In this document: in pieces, positions 1-4,598 of the stretch
How positions within the stretch are numbered: the first letter of the stretch is position 1
Layout: every line of letters starts with the position of its first letter
DNA from: Planctomycetes bacterium GWF2_50_10
GTDB taxonomy: Bacteria > Planctomycetota > Phycisphaerae > Sedimentisphaerales > GWF2-50-10
DNA length: 8,281 bases
Assembly (NCBI GenBank): GCA_001824635.1
Contig: MHYB01000026.1
Span: 33,874-42,154 of the forward strand
Direction: 5' to 3'
Position numbers and translations under genes: made by a program
The notes under the pieces: generated by a model
The model's input: the letters and a program-made list of their open reading frames with translations, nothing else
The model's database searches: none
What the model was told of the DNA's origin: nothing

Positions 1-93
1 GCCCTGGGCGTGAGAAAGGGGTGCCAGGGCCAGGAGGCACAGCAGTGCGGGTACGAGGCGTTTAGTTAATGTCCAAGAGATATTTTTAGTCAC
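1..93 (-). CDS. Secreted or exported protein, N-terminus only (cut by window edge)
   Basis: The first 31 codons of a minus-strand gene are visible, and the rest lies beyond the left edge. It starts at a GTG (91-93) with a GGAG ribosome-binding site at 100-103, six bases away. The translated residues form a clear Sec signal peptide. The n-region contains TLTKR, a hydrophobic core LVPALLCLLALAPL follows, and a c-region SHA precedes QG, so signal peptidase I would probably cut after SHA. The single Cys inside the core is not in a convincing lipobox. A promoter-like pair lies at 149-177. The mature protein is not in the window, so its function cannot be stated. The signal peptide call is strong; identity is unknown. 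Confidence 0.72.
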   Translation of the reverse strand, partial: MTKNISWTLTKRLVPALLCLLALAPLSHAQG

Positions 94-148
94 AGGGATC
101 TCCGAAGAGTTTTCTTTTTTATACGCTAGCGGCTGAGCGGTCGGGGGT

Positions 149-177
149 ATTTTAACAGGAATAAATGGGGAGTACAA
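149..177 (-). promoter_or_regulatory. Sigma-70-like promoter for the left-edge secreted protein gene
   Basis: Read on the minus strand, TTGTAC (172-177) and TAAAAT (149-154) are separated by exactly 17 bases. The -10 matches TATAAT at five of six positions and the -35 matches TTGACA at the first three. Initiation would fall near 142, leaving a leader of about 50 bases before the GTG start at 93. It is the best promoter candidate upstream of that gene, called by pattern only. Confidence 0.45.
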
Positions 178-368
178 TATGTTAGAAATTGGTGGCGCAA
201 GTTGGGGGTTTAGGGTTAGAGGATTGGGGAGTTTTGAATTCTGAGTTTTGAGTTAAATGTGGGTTTTTGGGGCTGTCAGTGCGGTTTTTTGGTGGGCTTG
301 CGCAAGTTGTTGTACATGTTAAAAAGTGTGTCAAGTGGAATTTTTGGGGGGTGTTTGGGGGGCATTTC

Positions 369-401
369 ATTGATTATTGATTAGGGATTATTGATTATTT
401 G
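369..401. repeat. TTGATTATT-type short-word repeat (intergenic copy)
   Basis: Four TTGATTA/GGATTATTGATTA words follow one another, starting ATTGATTATTGATTA and resuming after GGG as ATTATTGATTATT. The same words make up the in-frame repeat in the first E2 linker at 2339-2374, and a more palindromic relative is at 2180-2215. The copy here is intergenic, which supports treating the coding copies as members of a dispersed repeat family. Confidence 0.55.
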
Positions 402-411
402 AAGAAAAGAT

Positions 412-453
412 GGGCGTTTGGGGGTGCTTGGGGGGGGTCGGGAATTTTGGGGG
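412..453 (+). other. Potential G-quadruplex
   Basis: Five G-runs of three to eight bases occur within 42 bases: 412-414, 420-424, 430-437, 440-442 and 449-453. The spacers are 5, 5, 2 and 6 bases. This satisfies the usual G3+ with loops of 1-7 rule for an intramolecular quadruplex on the plus strand. Two further G6 runs lie just to the left (346-351, 357-362). Whether it folds in the cell cannot be told from sequence, and it may be a by-product of the general G excess. Confidence 0.5.
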
Positions 454-561
454 AAGACAGGAGGCAGGAGGAGAAGTGCGTAGGTACGGAAGTGCTGCTA
501 AGTTCTAAGTGGAAGAGTGCTAAGGTGCTGAAAATGTTCAAAAGGGCGAAAAGTGTTAACG

Positions 562-597
562 GTGTGAAAGTGTGAAGGTGCGAAGAGTGCGAAGAGG
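562..597. repeat. GTGTGAAGGTGCGAAG short-word repeat
   Basis: This stretch is built from drifting copies of GTGTGAA, GGTGCGAAG and AGTGCGAAG. A 15-base word, GTGTGAAGGTGCGAA, occurs at 570-584 and again exactly at 1201-1215. Related fragments (AGTGCTAAGGTGCTGAA at 516-532) lie just upstream. It belongs to the micro-repeat families scattered through the spacers of this window; no function is apparent. Confidence 0.45.
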
Positions 598-689
598 AAA
601 AATGGGTGCTGGGGTAGTTTTAAGGAATAAAGAAGGGTGCGAATTGAATTGGAAAAAGCTTGAAATGTAATTGAAAGTACTTATTATCT

Positions 690-1035
690 TAATTGGCTGA
701 GAGAAATCGGCCAATGAAATTGGAATCACTGGGATTTCAGACGCTTTATGCAAACCGGAAGTTTACATTAGCAAGCGTGTGGAAGGCCGGTGTCCTTTGT
801 TTTATGTGCTGCGCAAACTTTTTGTCTTTTGTGGCGATCCTTTCCAAGGCGGTTCTAATGACACAAAAGGCGGGAGTAAGCGTAATGTATGTCTGCAGAG
901 GGCACCGTTTGCTTTTGCGTTGCTAAAGGCTCTTCCGGGCCTGCATAAGCGTAATTGCGGCGGTGCTCTTTTTTTATTGGGGCATTGCTATAAACAGGTA
1001 CGGGTTTCGACAACAATTTTTTTGGAGAACGTAAA
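690..1035. other. Unexplained spacer block with faint internal repetition
   Basis: The extreme G-runs stop here and composition becomes more balanced. Overlapping plus-strand open frames exist at about 714-926 and 779-1087, but they lie in different frames. Neither has a strong ribosome-binding site or a recognisable domain. Three imperfectly similar segments begin with AGCAAGCG (near 771), AGTAAGCG (875) and ATAAGCG (945), each followed by a GC-rich piece and a T-rich piece ending in a GCGTTGCT or GCATTGCT-like word. This could be gene debris, an untranslated leader or an RNA. I cannot decide which. Confidence 0.3.
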
Positions 1036-1206
1036 ATGGTCAGACTCTGTTTGTGGTTTATGCTCGAAAATGTGTGGGGGTATGTGACAGGTTTTACAAC
1101 TAAAGTTCATAGGGCGCTTATGAAAAGAGTTTTGCAGGAAGTGATACGGGAACGTTGTAAGGAATTTATGCGAAAGAGATTAGAGAAAGAAAGTGGGAAT
1201 GTGTGA
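1036..1206 (+). CDS. Possible small protein, 56 residues, unknown function
   Basis: An open frame starts at ATG 1036 and ends at TGA 1204-1206. GGAG at 1024-1027 lies about eight bases before the start, a good ribosome-binding site. The product has a short hydrophobic N-terminal part (MVRLCLWFMLENVWG), a middle ending near residue 28, and a strongly charged C-terminal half (MKRVLQEVIRERCKEFMRKR and beyond) that would form a basic amphipathic helix. I recognise no family. Against it being real, its last codon and stop lie inside the repeated word GTGTGAAGGTGCGAA (also at 570-584), it stands alone in a non-coding region, and its codon use lacks the G- or C-ending bias of neighbouring genes. It would converge on pdhC. 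It is called only because of the ribosome-binding site and the peptide's regular helix pattern. Confidence 0.28.
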   Translation: MVRLCLWFMLENVWGYVTGFTTKVHRALMKRVLQEVIRERCKEFMRKRLEKESGNV

Positions 1207-1290
1207 AGGTGCGAATAGGAGGGTCGGTGGGCTAGTAAGCAGCGTGTTGGGGCTGCGATCCTGATTCTTTGTGAGAAACATAAATGAGGG

Positions 1291-1346
1291 ATCGCTGCGC
1301 GATGCTATTTTATACTGGATACCCGCCTGCGCGGGTATGACAAGTC
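1291..1346. repeat. Interspersed double-hairpin repeat, copy 1
   Basis: Two hairpins lie in tandem. The first is ATCGC-TGC-GCGAT (1291-1303). The second is ATACCCGC (1319-1326), loop CTGC, GCGGGTAT (1331-1338), a perfect 8-bp stem, followed by GACAAGTC. The same arrangement occurs at 3191-3246, and the second hairpin alone at 4403-4435. In the latter two copies the third stem pair is C-G instead of A-T, a compensatory change. The CTGGAT...CCCGC...GCGGG...ATGACA form resembles REP/dRS3-type repeats that are widespread in bacteria; that comparison is from memory. Confidence 0.7.
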
Positions 1347-1421
1347 GATTTTTAATGCACTGTGATATATCAGCATGGGCAAGAGTACTGCGATGATTTC
1401 GAGGGATATACAGCGCACAAA

Positions 1422-1441
1422 CCCCCGATTGCCATCGGGGG
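1422..1441 (-). terminator. Hairpin downstream of pdhC, possible operon terminator
   Basis: On the minus strand CCCCCGAT, loop GGCA and ATCGGGGG form a perfect, GC-rich 8-bp stem about 60 bases past the pdhC stop. It is followed by TTTGTG, so the T-tract is short for a classical intrinsic terminator. Position and stability fit a 3' end for the pdh transcript. It could instead be just another repeat hairpin. Confidence 0.42.
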
Positions 1442-1501
1442 CTGGTAAATTTCGCCCTTTACGAGGGCTTTGCCGCAGTTGGCTAAAATGTTACATTATT
1501 T

Positions 1502-2704
1502 TTAATATAGGGCGGTCAGGGGGGATTCTATGATTTTTTTGAGGTCGCGGAGGAACTGGGCGGCTAGGGCGCCGTCGATTATGCGGTGGTCGGCGGTTAG
1601 GGTGAGGGTCATTTCGGGGCGGATGGTGAGTTCATCTTTTTCGTTTATGTGGGGTTTTCGATCGATTGCGCCTATGGCTAAAATCGCGGCGTTGGGCGGG
1701 TTGATTATGGCGGTGAATTCGTCGATGCCGAATGAGCCGAGGTTGGATATTGTGAAGGTAGAGTTTTCGTAGTCGGCGGGGGTGAGTTTTGCGGATTTGG
1801 CTTTTGCGATTAAGTTTGTGAGTTGGGTATCAATTGTGATTATGCCTTTATATAGGCAGTTGCGGACTACGGGGGCGACGAGGCCAGCTTCGGTGGCGAC
1901 GGCCAAGGCTATATCGATGCGGCTGTGGCGGATGATGGAGTCGTTGTTCCATGAGCTGTTTATTTGGGGGTGTTTTGCGATTGCCATGGCGGCGAGTTTT
2001 ATGAGGAAGGCGTTTATTGAGACTTTGCGGGCTAGCTGGTTATTAAGGGCTGTACGCGAATCGATCAGTACTTGGGCGGAGACATTTAGCCGGACGTAGA
2101 AATCGGGGGCGGAAAATTTTGATTGGGTAAGGCGGGCGGCAATCGTTTTTCGCATTTGCGTGAGGGGGATGGTTTCATCTTTTAATTGATCATTAATTAT
2201 TGATGATCGATTAATTTTTGCGGTGGGGGAATAGGAGATTACGTCACGTTCGGTGATGCGGCCATCGGGGCCGGTGCCGGGGATCTGGCGTATATCAATG
2301 CCTTTTTCGGCGGCGAGTTTGCGGGCGGCGGGGGAAGACTTTAATTGATTATTGATTATTGATGATTGATTATTTTCTGTGGTGGGCTGGGAGGGTTGCT
2401 GTTGCGCTGGTTGGGCGGGCTGATAAGGTTTTTGCTGGGGGGCGGTGAGGTTTGAGATGTCTTCGCCGGGGGAGCCGATGATTGCGATGGGGTCGCCGAC
2501 GCGGGCCTGGCCTGATTCGGGGACGAGTATCTTTAAGAGAGTACCGCTTTGGGCGGATTCGAAATCCATGGTGGCTTTATCTGTCTCTACTTCGCAGAGT
2601 ACTTCGTTTGGGGCGACGGGGTCGTTTTCCTTTTTTCGCCATTTGACGATGGTTGCCTGTTCCATTGTGGGTGAGAGGGCGAGCATTTGTATTTGTGTTG
2701 CCAT
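1502..2704 (-). CDS. pdhC: Dihydrolipoamide acetyltransferase, E2 of a pyruvate-type dehydrogenase complex
   Basis: E2 moves the acyl group from E1 through its swinging lipoyl arm to CoA and forms the core of the complex. The 400-residue protein starts at ATG 2704, preceded by AGGGGA six bases upstream; the longer in-frame start at 2758 adds a non-conserved tail. A lipoyl domain spans about 1-80, with lipoylated Lys43 in ETDKATM. A Pro/Gln-rich linker (88-110) leads to the peripheral subunit-binding domain (about 124-158, SPAARKLAAEKGIDI then GTGPDGRIT). The acyltransferase domain runs from about 178 to 400, with the active-site motif HRIIDG (His373, Asp377). One lipoyl domain is normal for this class. 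Oddly, both linkers contain the same 12-residue repeat (111-122 and 164-175, core SSIIN.QLK), encoded by near-identical AT-rich DNA. It is the last gene of the operon. Pyruvate rather than another 2-oxoacid is inferred from overall resemblance and the E1 partners. Confidence 0.93.
   Translation of the reverse strand: MATQIQMLALSPTMEQATIVKWRKKENDPVAPNEVLCEVETDKATMDFESAQSGTLLKILVPESGQARVGDPIAIIGSPGEDISNLTAPQQKPYQPAQPAQQQPSQPTTENNQSSIINNQLKSSPAARKLAAEKGIDIRQIPGTGPDGRITERDVISYSPTAKINRSSIINDQLKDETIPLTQMRKTIAARLTQSKFSAPDFYVRLNVSAQVLIDSRTALNNQLARKVSINAFLIKLAAMAIAKHPQINSSWNNDSIIRHSRIDIALAVATEAGLVAPVVRNCLYKGIITIDTQLTNLIAKAKSAKLTPADYENSTFTISNLGSFGIDEFTAIINPPNAAILAIGAIDRKPHINEKDELTIRPEMTLTLTADHRIIDGALAAQFLRDLKKIIESPLTALY
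2180..2215 (-). repeat. In-frame AT-rich repeat in E2 linker 2
   Basis: This encodes residues 164-175 of E2, INRSSIINDQLK. It matches the linker-1 repeat at 31 of 36 bases by direct comparison. The element is also a near-perfect 16-bp inverted repeat: TTAATTGATCATTAAT (2182-2197) pairs with 2199-2214, allowing two G-T pairs. It is strikingly AT-rich compared with the surrounding coding sequence, as expected of an inserted element. Confidence 0.7.
2339..2374 (-). repeat. In-frame AT-rich repeat in E2 linker 1
   Basis: This encodes residues 111-122 of E2, NNQSSIINNQLK, immediately before the peripheral subunit-binding domain. The DNA consists of TTGATTATT-type words like those in the intergenic array at 369-400, and it is a 31/36 match to 2180-2215. 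It is less palindromic than the linker-2 copy. The two copies bracket the binding domain. Confidence 0.7.
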
Positions 2705-2950
2705 GGTGGTCCCCTGTGAATTCAAATTTAGGTTACGGTTTATTGGGGGGAAGGGCAAGGGAAAAAATTAGAAGATCGTTGCGGGTTGCGTGTTACGGGT
2801 TACGAGTAAAAAGAAGATAGTTCTAAGTTCAAAGTTCGAGATGGTTGTCATTGGGCAACGACGAAAAAAGGTGATAAGGTTTTACGCATGGTAAAATCAG
2901 GGATTTACTAATATCTAAAAAATGAGAAGGCGATTAGTATTTGGGCCAGA

Positions 2951-2989
2951 AGAACGGTTCAAAGCCGGGGGGTAACTTGAAACCGTTCT
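2951..2989. repeat. Inverted repeat in the pdhB-pdhC spacer
   Basis: AGAACGGTTCAA (2951-2962) pairs with TTG (2977-2979) plus AACCGTTCT (2981-2989). This gives 12 base pairs with one bulged A and a 14-base loop containing GGGGGG. In the operon transcript it would form a stable stem-loop. No T-run follows on either strand, so it is not a typical intrinsic terminator. It could be an mRNA processing or stability element, or a relic of a mobile element end. Confidence 0.5.
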
Positions 2990-3137
2990 CGAAATTAGAG
3001 TTGAGGCTAATGTTTCGGGGGGAACAGAAGCTGAGGCTCTTTTTTTTTGTCAAGTGATTGTGATTAGAAATTTGTGATTAGTTGAAAGAAGGGGCTTATA
3101 CGGTTAATCACTGATTATGCTGATCAATTGGATTTTA

Positions 3138-3173
3138 ACACGTAGCTGTGCTAGCTAGATTGTTCCACAAAAC
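3138..3173. repeat. Degenerate copy of the CACGG...CCGTGCCACA hairpin element
   Basis: ACACGTAGCTGTGCTAGCTA followed by GATTGTTCCACAAAAC matches, with several changes and small gaps, the elements at 3269-3302 and 4506-4536. The stem has decayed, leaving TAGCT/AGCTA as the main pairing. It appears to be an old copy in the same spacer. Confidence 0.45.
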
Positions 3174-3190
3174 ATACATCGTAATGAAGG

Positions 3191-3310
3191 AATCGCTGCG
3201 CGATTTTTTTTATGCTGGATCCCCGCCTTCGCGGGGACGACAAGTCACTGCTGGTCAATGGGTATTCTACACGGCCTATCTGCGATAGACCGTGCCACAA
3301 AACTAATTAT
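3191..3310. repeat. Composite repeat, copy 2: double hairpin plus CACGG hairpin
   Basis: In order: AATCGC-TGC-GCGATT (3191-3205); ATCCCCGC-CTTC-GCGGGGA (3219-3237) followed by CGACAAGTC; a joining stretch ending GGGTATTCTA; then hairpin CACGGCCTATC-TGC-GATAGACCGTG (3270-3294) followed by CCACAAAAC. The last hairpin has one C-A mismatch, and it differs from the 4507-4531 copy by a compensated T-A for G-C pair. The same block order occurs at 4403-4536, interrupted there by another element. Confidence 0.7.
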
Positions 3311-3326
3311 GCCACAAAACTCAATC

Positions 3327-4304
3327 TCAGATGTAGAGGGTGCGTTTGGCGGCGGTTAGGATTTTTTCTATTGAGGGTTGGGCGGCGAGTTCTAGGCGGT
3401 GGTTGTAGGGCATGGGGATATCTTCGGAGGAGACGAGTTCGACCTGGGCGTCGAGGATGTCGAAGCAGCGGTTGGAGATGAGCCAGGCGACGTGTGAACC
3501 TACGGAGCAGATGGGCGGGGCTTCATCGATGACGACGGCGCGGCGGGTTTTGTTTACTGAATTAATAAGGGCCTGTTCGTCGAGGGGGCGGAGGGTGCGG
3601 AGGTCGATCACTTCGGCGTCTATGCCGAGTTTTTCAAGTTCGGCGGCGGCGGAGAGGACGAGTTTTACTATTTTGCCGAAGGTGATGAGGGTTATCTGTG
3701 AGCCGGGGCGTTTGATGTCGGCCTGGCCGATGGGGATGAGGTATTCGTCTTCGGGGACTTCGCCCTGCCAGCCGTAGGCGAGTTCGGCTTCGAGGAAGAT
3801 CACGGGGTTGTCGTCGCGGATGGCGGATTTGAGGAGGCCTTTGCCGTCGTAAGGGGTGGCGGGGCAGACGACTTTGAGGCCGGGGATCTGGGTATAGATC
3901 GAAGCGAGCGACTGGGAGTGCTGGGCGGAGAGCCATTCGGCGGGGCCGTTTGGGCCTCGGAAGACGATGGGCAAAGTGAACTGTCCGCCGGACATGTATC
4001 GCATTTTGGCGGCGTTGTTGATGGTTTGGTCGAGGGCCTGGATGGAGAAGTTCATGGTCATCCATTCGACGATTGGGCGAAGGCCGGCCATGGCGGCACC
4101 GATACCGATGCCGGTGAAGGATTCTTCGACGATGGGAGTATCTATTACGCGGCGGGTGCTGTATTTTTCGTGGAGGCCTCGGGAGACCTTGTAGGCGCCG
4201 TTGTAGAGGGCGACTTCTTCGCCGATGAGGAAGACGCGGTCGTCGCGGGCCATTTCTTCATTGATGGCTTGGCCGAGTGCTTCGCGGAAAGTGATTACGG
4301 GCAT
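3327..4304 (-). CDS. pdhB: Pyruvate dehydrogenase E1 component, beta subunit
   Basis: This is the beta half of the heterotetrameric, thiamine-diphosphate-dependent E1, which decarboxylates pyruvate and reductively acetylates the lipoyl arm of E2. The chosen start is ATG 4304, with AAGGGGA about five bases upstream. It gives MPVITFREALGQAI, the usual beginning of the family, and 325 residues, the usual length. An upstream in-frame ATG at 4322 is less likely. The N-terminal transketolase-like pyrimidine-binding domain spans about 1-175, with IGEEV (27-31), the putative catalytic Glu60 in DTPIVEESFTGIG, and His129 in AQHSQ. The C-terminal transketolase domain spans about 195-320, with LITFGKIV and VIDLRTLRPLD. 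It is third of four genes, after pdhA and before pdhC, and is separated from each by repeat-filled spacers. Related branched-chain E1 beta proteins are the main alternative. Confidence 0.93.
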   Translation of the reverse strand: MPVITFREALGQAINEEMARDDRVFLIGEEVALYNGAYKVSRGLHEKYSTRRVIDTPIVEESFTGIGIGAAMAGLRPIVEWMTMNFSIQALDQTINNAAKMRYMSGGQFTLPIVFRGPNGPAEWLSAQHSQSLASIYTQIPGLKVVCPATPYDGKGLLKSAIRDDNPVIFLEAELAYGWQGEVPEDEYLIPIGQADIKRPGSQITLITFGKIVKLVLSAAAELEKLGIDAEVIDLRTLRPLDEQALINSVNKTRRAVVIDEAPPICSVGSHVAWLISNRCFDILDAQVELVSSEDIPMPYNHRLELAAQPSIEKILTAAKRTLYI

Positions 4305-4329
4305 AGTTTCCCCTTGATTCAAAATTACA

Positions 4330-4400
4330 AATCACAAGCATTAACATACAATCAAATTCGAAATCCGAAACTCGAAATTCGAAGCAAATTCGAAAACAAG
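4330..4400. repeat. TTCGAA-word degenerate repeat in the pdhA-pdhB spacer
   Basis: Successive variants of AATTCGAAA, ATCCGAAACTCGAAATTCG and CAAATTCGAAAAC fill this stretch, preceded by an AT-rich ACAAATCACAAGCATTAACA segment. It is AT-rich against GC-rich flanking genes. It behaves like the other micro-repeat families in the window (TTGATTATT, TAGCGTTT, GTGCGAAG) and lies just upstream of the pdhB ribosome-binding site on the transcript. Confidence 0.5.
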
Positions 4401-4402
4401 AA

Positions 4403-4435
4403 TCTGGATCCCCGCCTTCGCGGGGATGACAAGTC
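4403..4435. repeat. REP-like hairpin, copy 3
   Basis: CTGG is followed by ATCCCCGC (4408-4415), loop CTTC, GCGGGGAT (4420-4427) and GACAAGTC. The 8-bp stem is perfect. It is the second hairpin of the composite seen at 1291-1346 and 3191-3246, here without the ATCGC-TGC-GCGAT hairpin in front. The C-G pair at the third stem position replaces the A-T of copy 1. Confidence 0.7.
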
Positions 4436-4450
4436 GCTGGTGATCACTGA

Positions 4451-4490
4451 GGTTTTCGGTGGGCAACAAAAGGATGTTGCCCACCCTACG
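4451..4490. repeat. GGTTTTC-GGTGGGCAACA palindromic element, copy a
   Basis: GGTGGGCAACA (4458-4468), loop AAAGGA and TGTTGCCCACC (4475-4485) form an 11-bp perfect stem, preceded by GGTTTTC and followed by CTACGG. Copy b at 4539-4571 shares both flanks, and copy c at 8179-8206 shares the core stem. Compared with the composite at 3191-3310, this copy interrupts the joining stretch between GACAAGTC and GGGTATTCTA. Confidence 0.7.
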
Positions 4491-4505
4491 GGTGCTGGGT
4501 ATTCT

Positions 4506-4536
4506 ACACGGCCTAGCTGCGCTAGACCGTGCCACA
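4506..4536. repeat. CACGG...CCGTGCCACA hairpin element, copy 2
   Basis: CACGGCCTAGC (4507-4517), loop TGC, GCTAGACCGTG (4521-4531), then CCACA. The stem is eleven positions long with one conserved C-A mismatch. The 3270-3294 copy has T-A where this one has G-C (4516/4522), and both sides changed together. A partial 3' half (CTAGACTGTGCCAC) follows copy b of the palindromic element at about 4573-4586. Confidence 0.65.
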
Positions 4537-4538
4537 GG

Positions 4539-4571
4539 GTTTTCGGTGGGCAACAAGTTGCCCACCCTACG
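4539..4571. repeat. GGTTTTC-GGTGGGCAAC palindromic element, copy b
   Basis: GGTGGGCAAC (4545-4554), loop AA and GTTGCCCACC (4557-4566) make a perfect 10-bp stem, flanked by GGTTTTC and CTACGG exactly as in copy a. It lies about 30 bases downstream of the pdhA stop on the operon transcript, so it could act as a 3' structure for the pdhA message. It lacks a T-tract on the minus strand. Confidence 0.65.
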
Positions 4572-4598
4572 GCTAGACTGTGCCACGGTGGGATATTG

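Larger units (their letters stand above)
178..689. other. Non-coding, strongly G-rich (plus strand) spacer with degenerate short-word repeats
   Basis: I see no convincing gene on either strand. The minus-strand open frames here are Pro/Thr-rich or low-complexity, lack ribosome-binding sites, and simply reflect the C-richness of that strand. The plus strand carries many runs of five to eight G. It also holds repeated words: a telomere-like GGGTTTAGGGTTAGAGG (206-222), TTGAATTCTGAGTTTTGAGT (234-253), a TTGATTATT array (369-400) and GTG(T/C)GAAG variants (562-597). These look like slipped or drifting micro-repeats rather than selected coding sequence. Confidence 0.6.
1207..1501. other. Spacer between the possible small ORF and pdhC, holding a hairpin repeat and a terminator-like hairpin
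   Basis: No gene is seen. The stretch contains the interspersed double-hairpin repeat at 1291-1346, an 8-bp hairpin at 1422-1441 and a weaker five-base-pair hairpin (GCCCT 1454-1458 with AGGGC 1464-1468). All lie 3' of pdhC on the pdh operon's transcript. Confidence 0.5.
2705..3326. other. Long repeat-bearing spacer between pdhB and pdhC
   Basis: More than 600 bases separate two genes of one complex that are usually nearly adjacent. No open frame with a recognisable product is present. Contents from pdhC outward: short-word repeats (GTTGCGGGTTGCGTGTTAC near 2779; TTCTAAGTTCAAAGTTCGAG near 2821); an inverted repeat at 2951-2989; direct GAGGCT repeats around 3003 and 3034 with a T9 run; GTGATTAGAAATTTGTGATTAG words near 3059; a degenerate hairpin element at 3138-3173; and the composite repeat at 3191-3310. 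A 12-base word, TGCCACAAAACT, is repeated at 3293-3304 and 3310-3321. No strong internal promoter for pdhC is apparent. Confidence 0.6.

Noticed and set aside
182..753. Minus-strand Pro/Thr/Phe-rich open frames in the left spacer
   Set aside because: They are products of the C-rich strand and repeat words; no ribosome-binding site and no conserved pattern.
714..1087. Two overlapping plus-strand frames in the unexplained block as a possible frameshifted gene
   Set aside because: Neither has a recognisable domain or a strong start, and joining them by a frameshift does not produce one. Recorded only as an unexplained stretch.
2705..2758. Upstream start for pdhC adding 18 residues
   Set aside because: The added residues do not resemble an E2 N-terminus, while ATG 2704 has a good AGGGGA ribosome-binding site and begins the lipoyl domain directly.
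3191..3211. AATCGC-TGC-GCGATT followed by a T-run as a plus-strand intrinsic terminator
   Set aside because: The stem is short, no plus-strand gene ends upstream, and copy 1 of the same hairpin (1291) is not followed by a T-run. It is better explained as part of the interspersed repeat.
3212..3481. Plus-strand open frame beginning LDPRLRGDD and overlapping the pdhB 3' end
   Set aside because: It starts in a repeat hairpin and continues as the Arg/Gly-rich antisense of pdhB; it is a shadow frame.
1291..4571. The repeated hairpins as a CRISPR array
   Set aside because: Copies are few, widely and irregularly spaced, mosaic in structure and not separated by uniform unique spacers; no cas genes are present.
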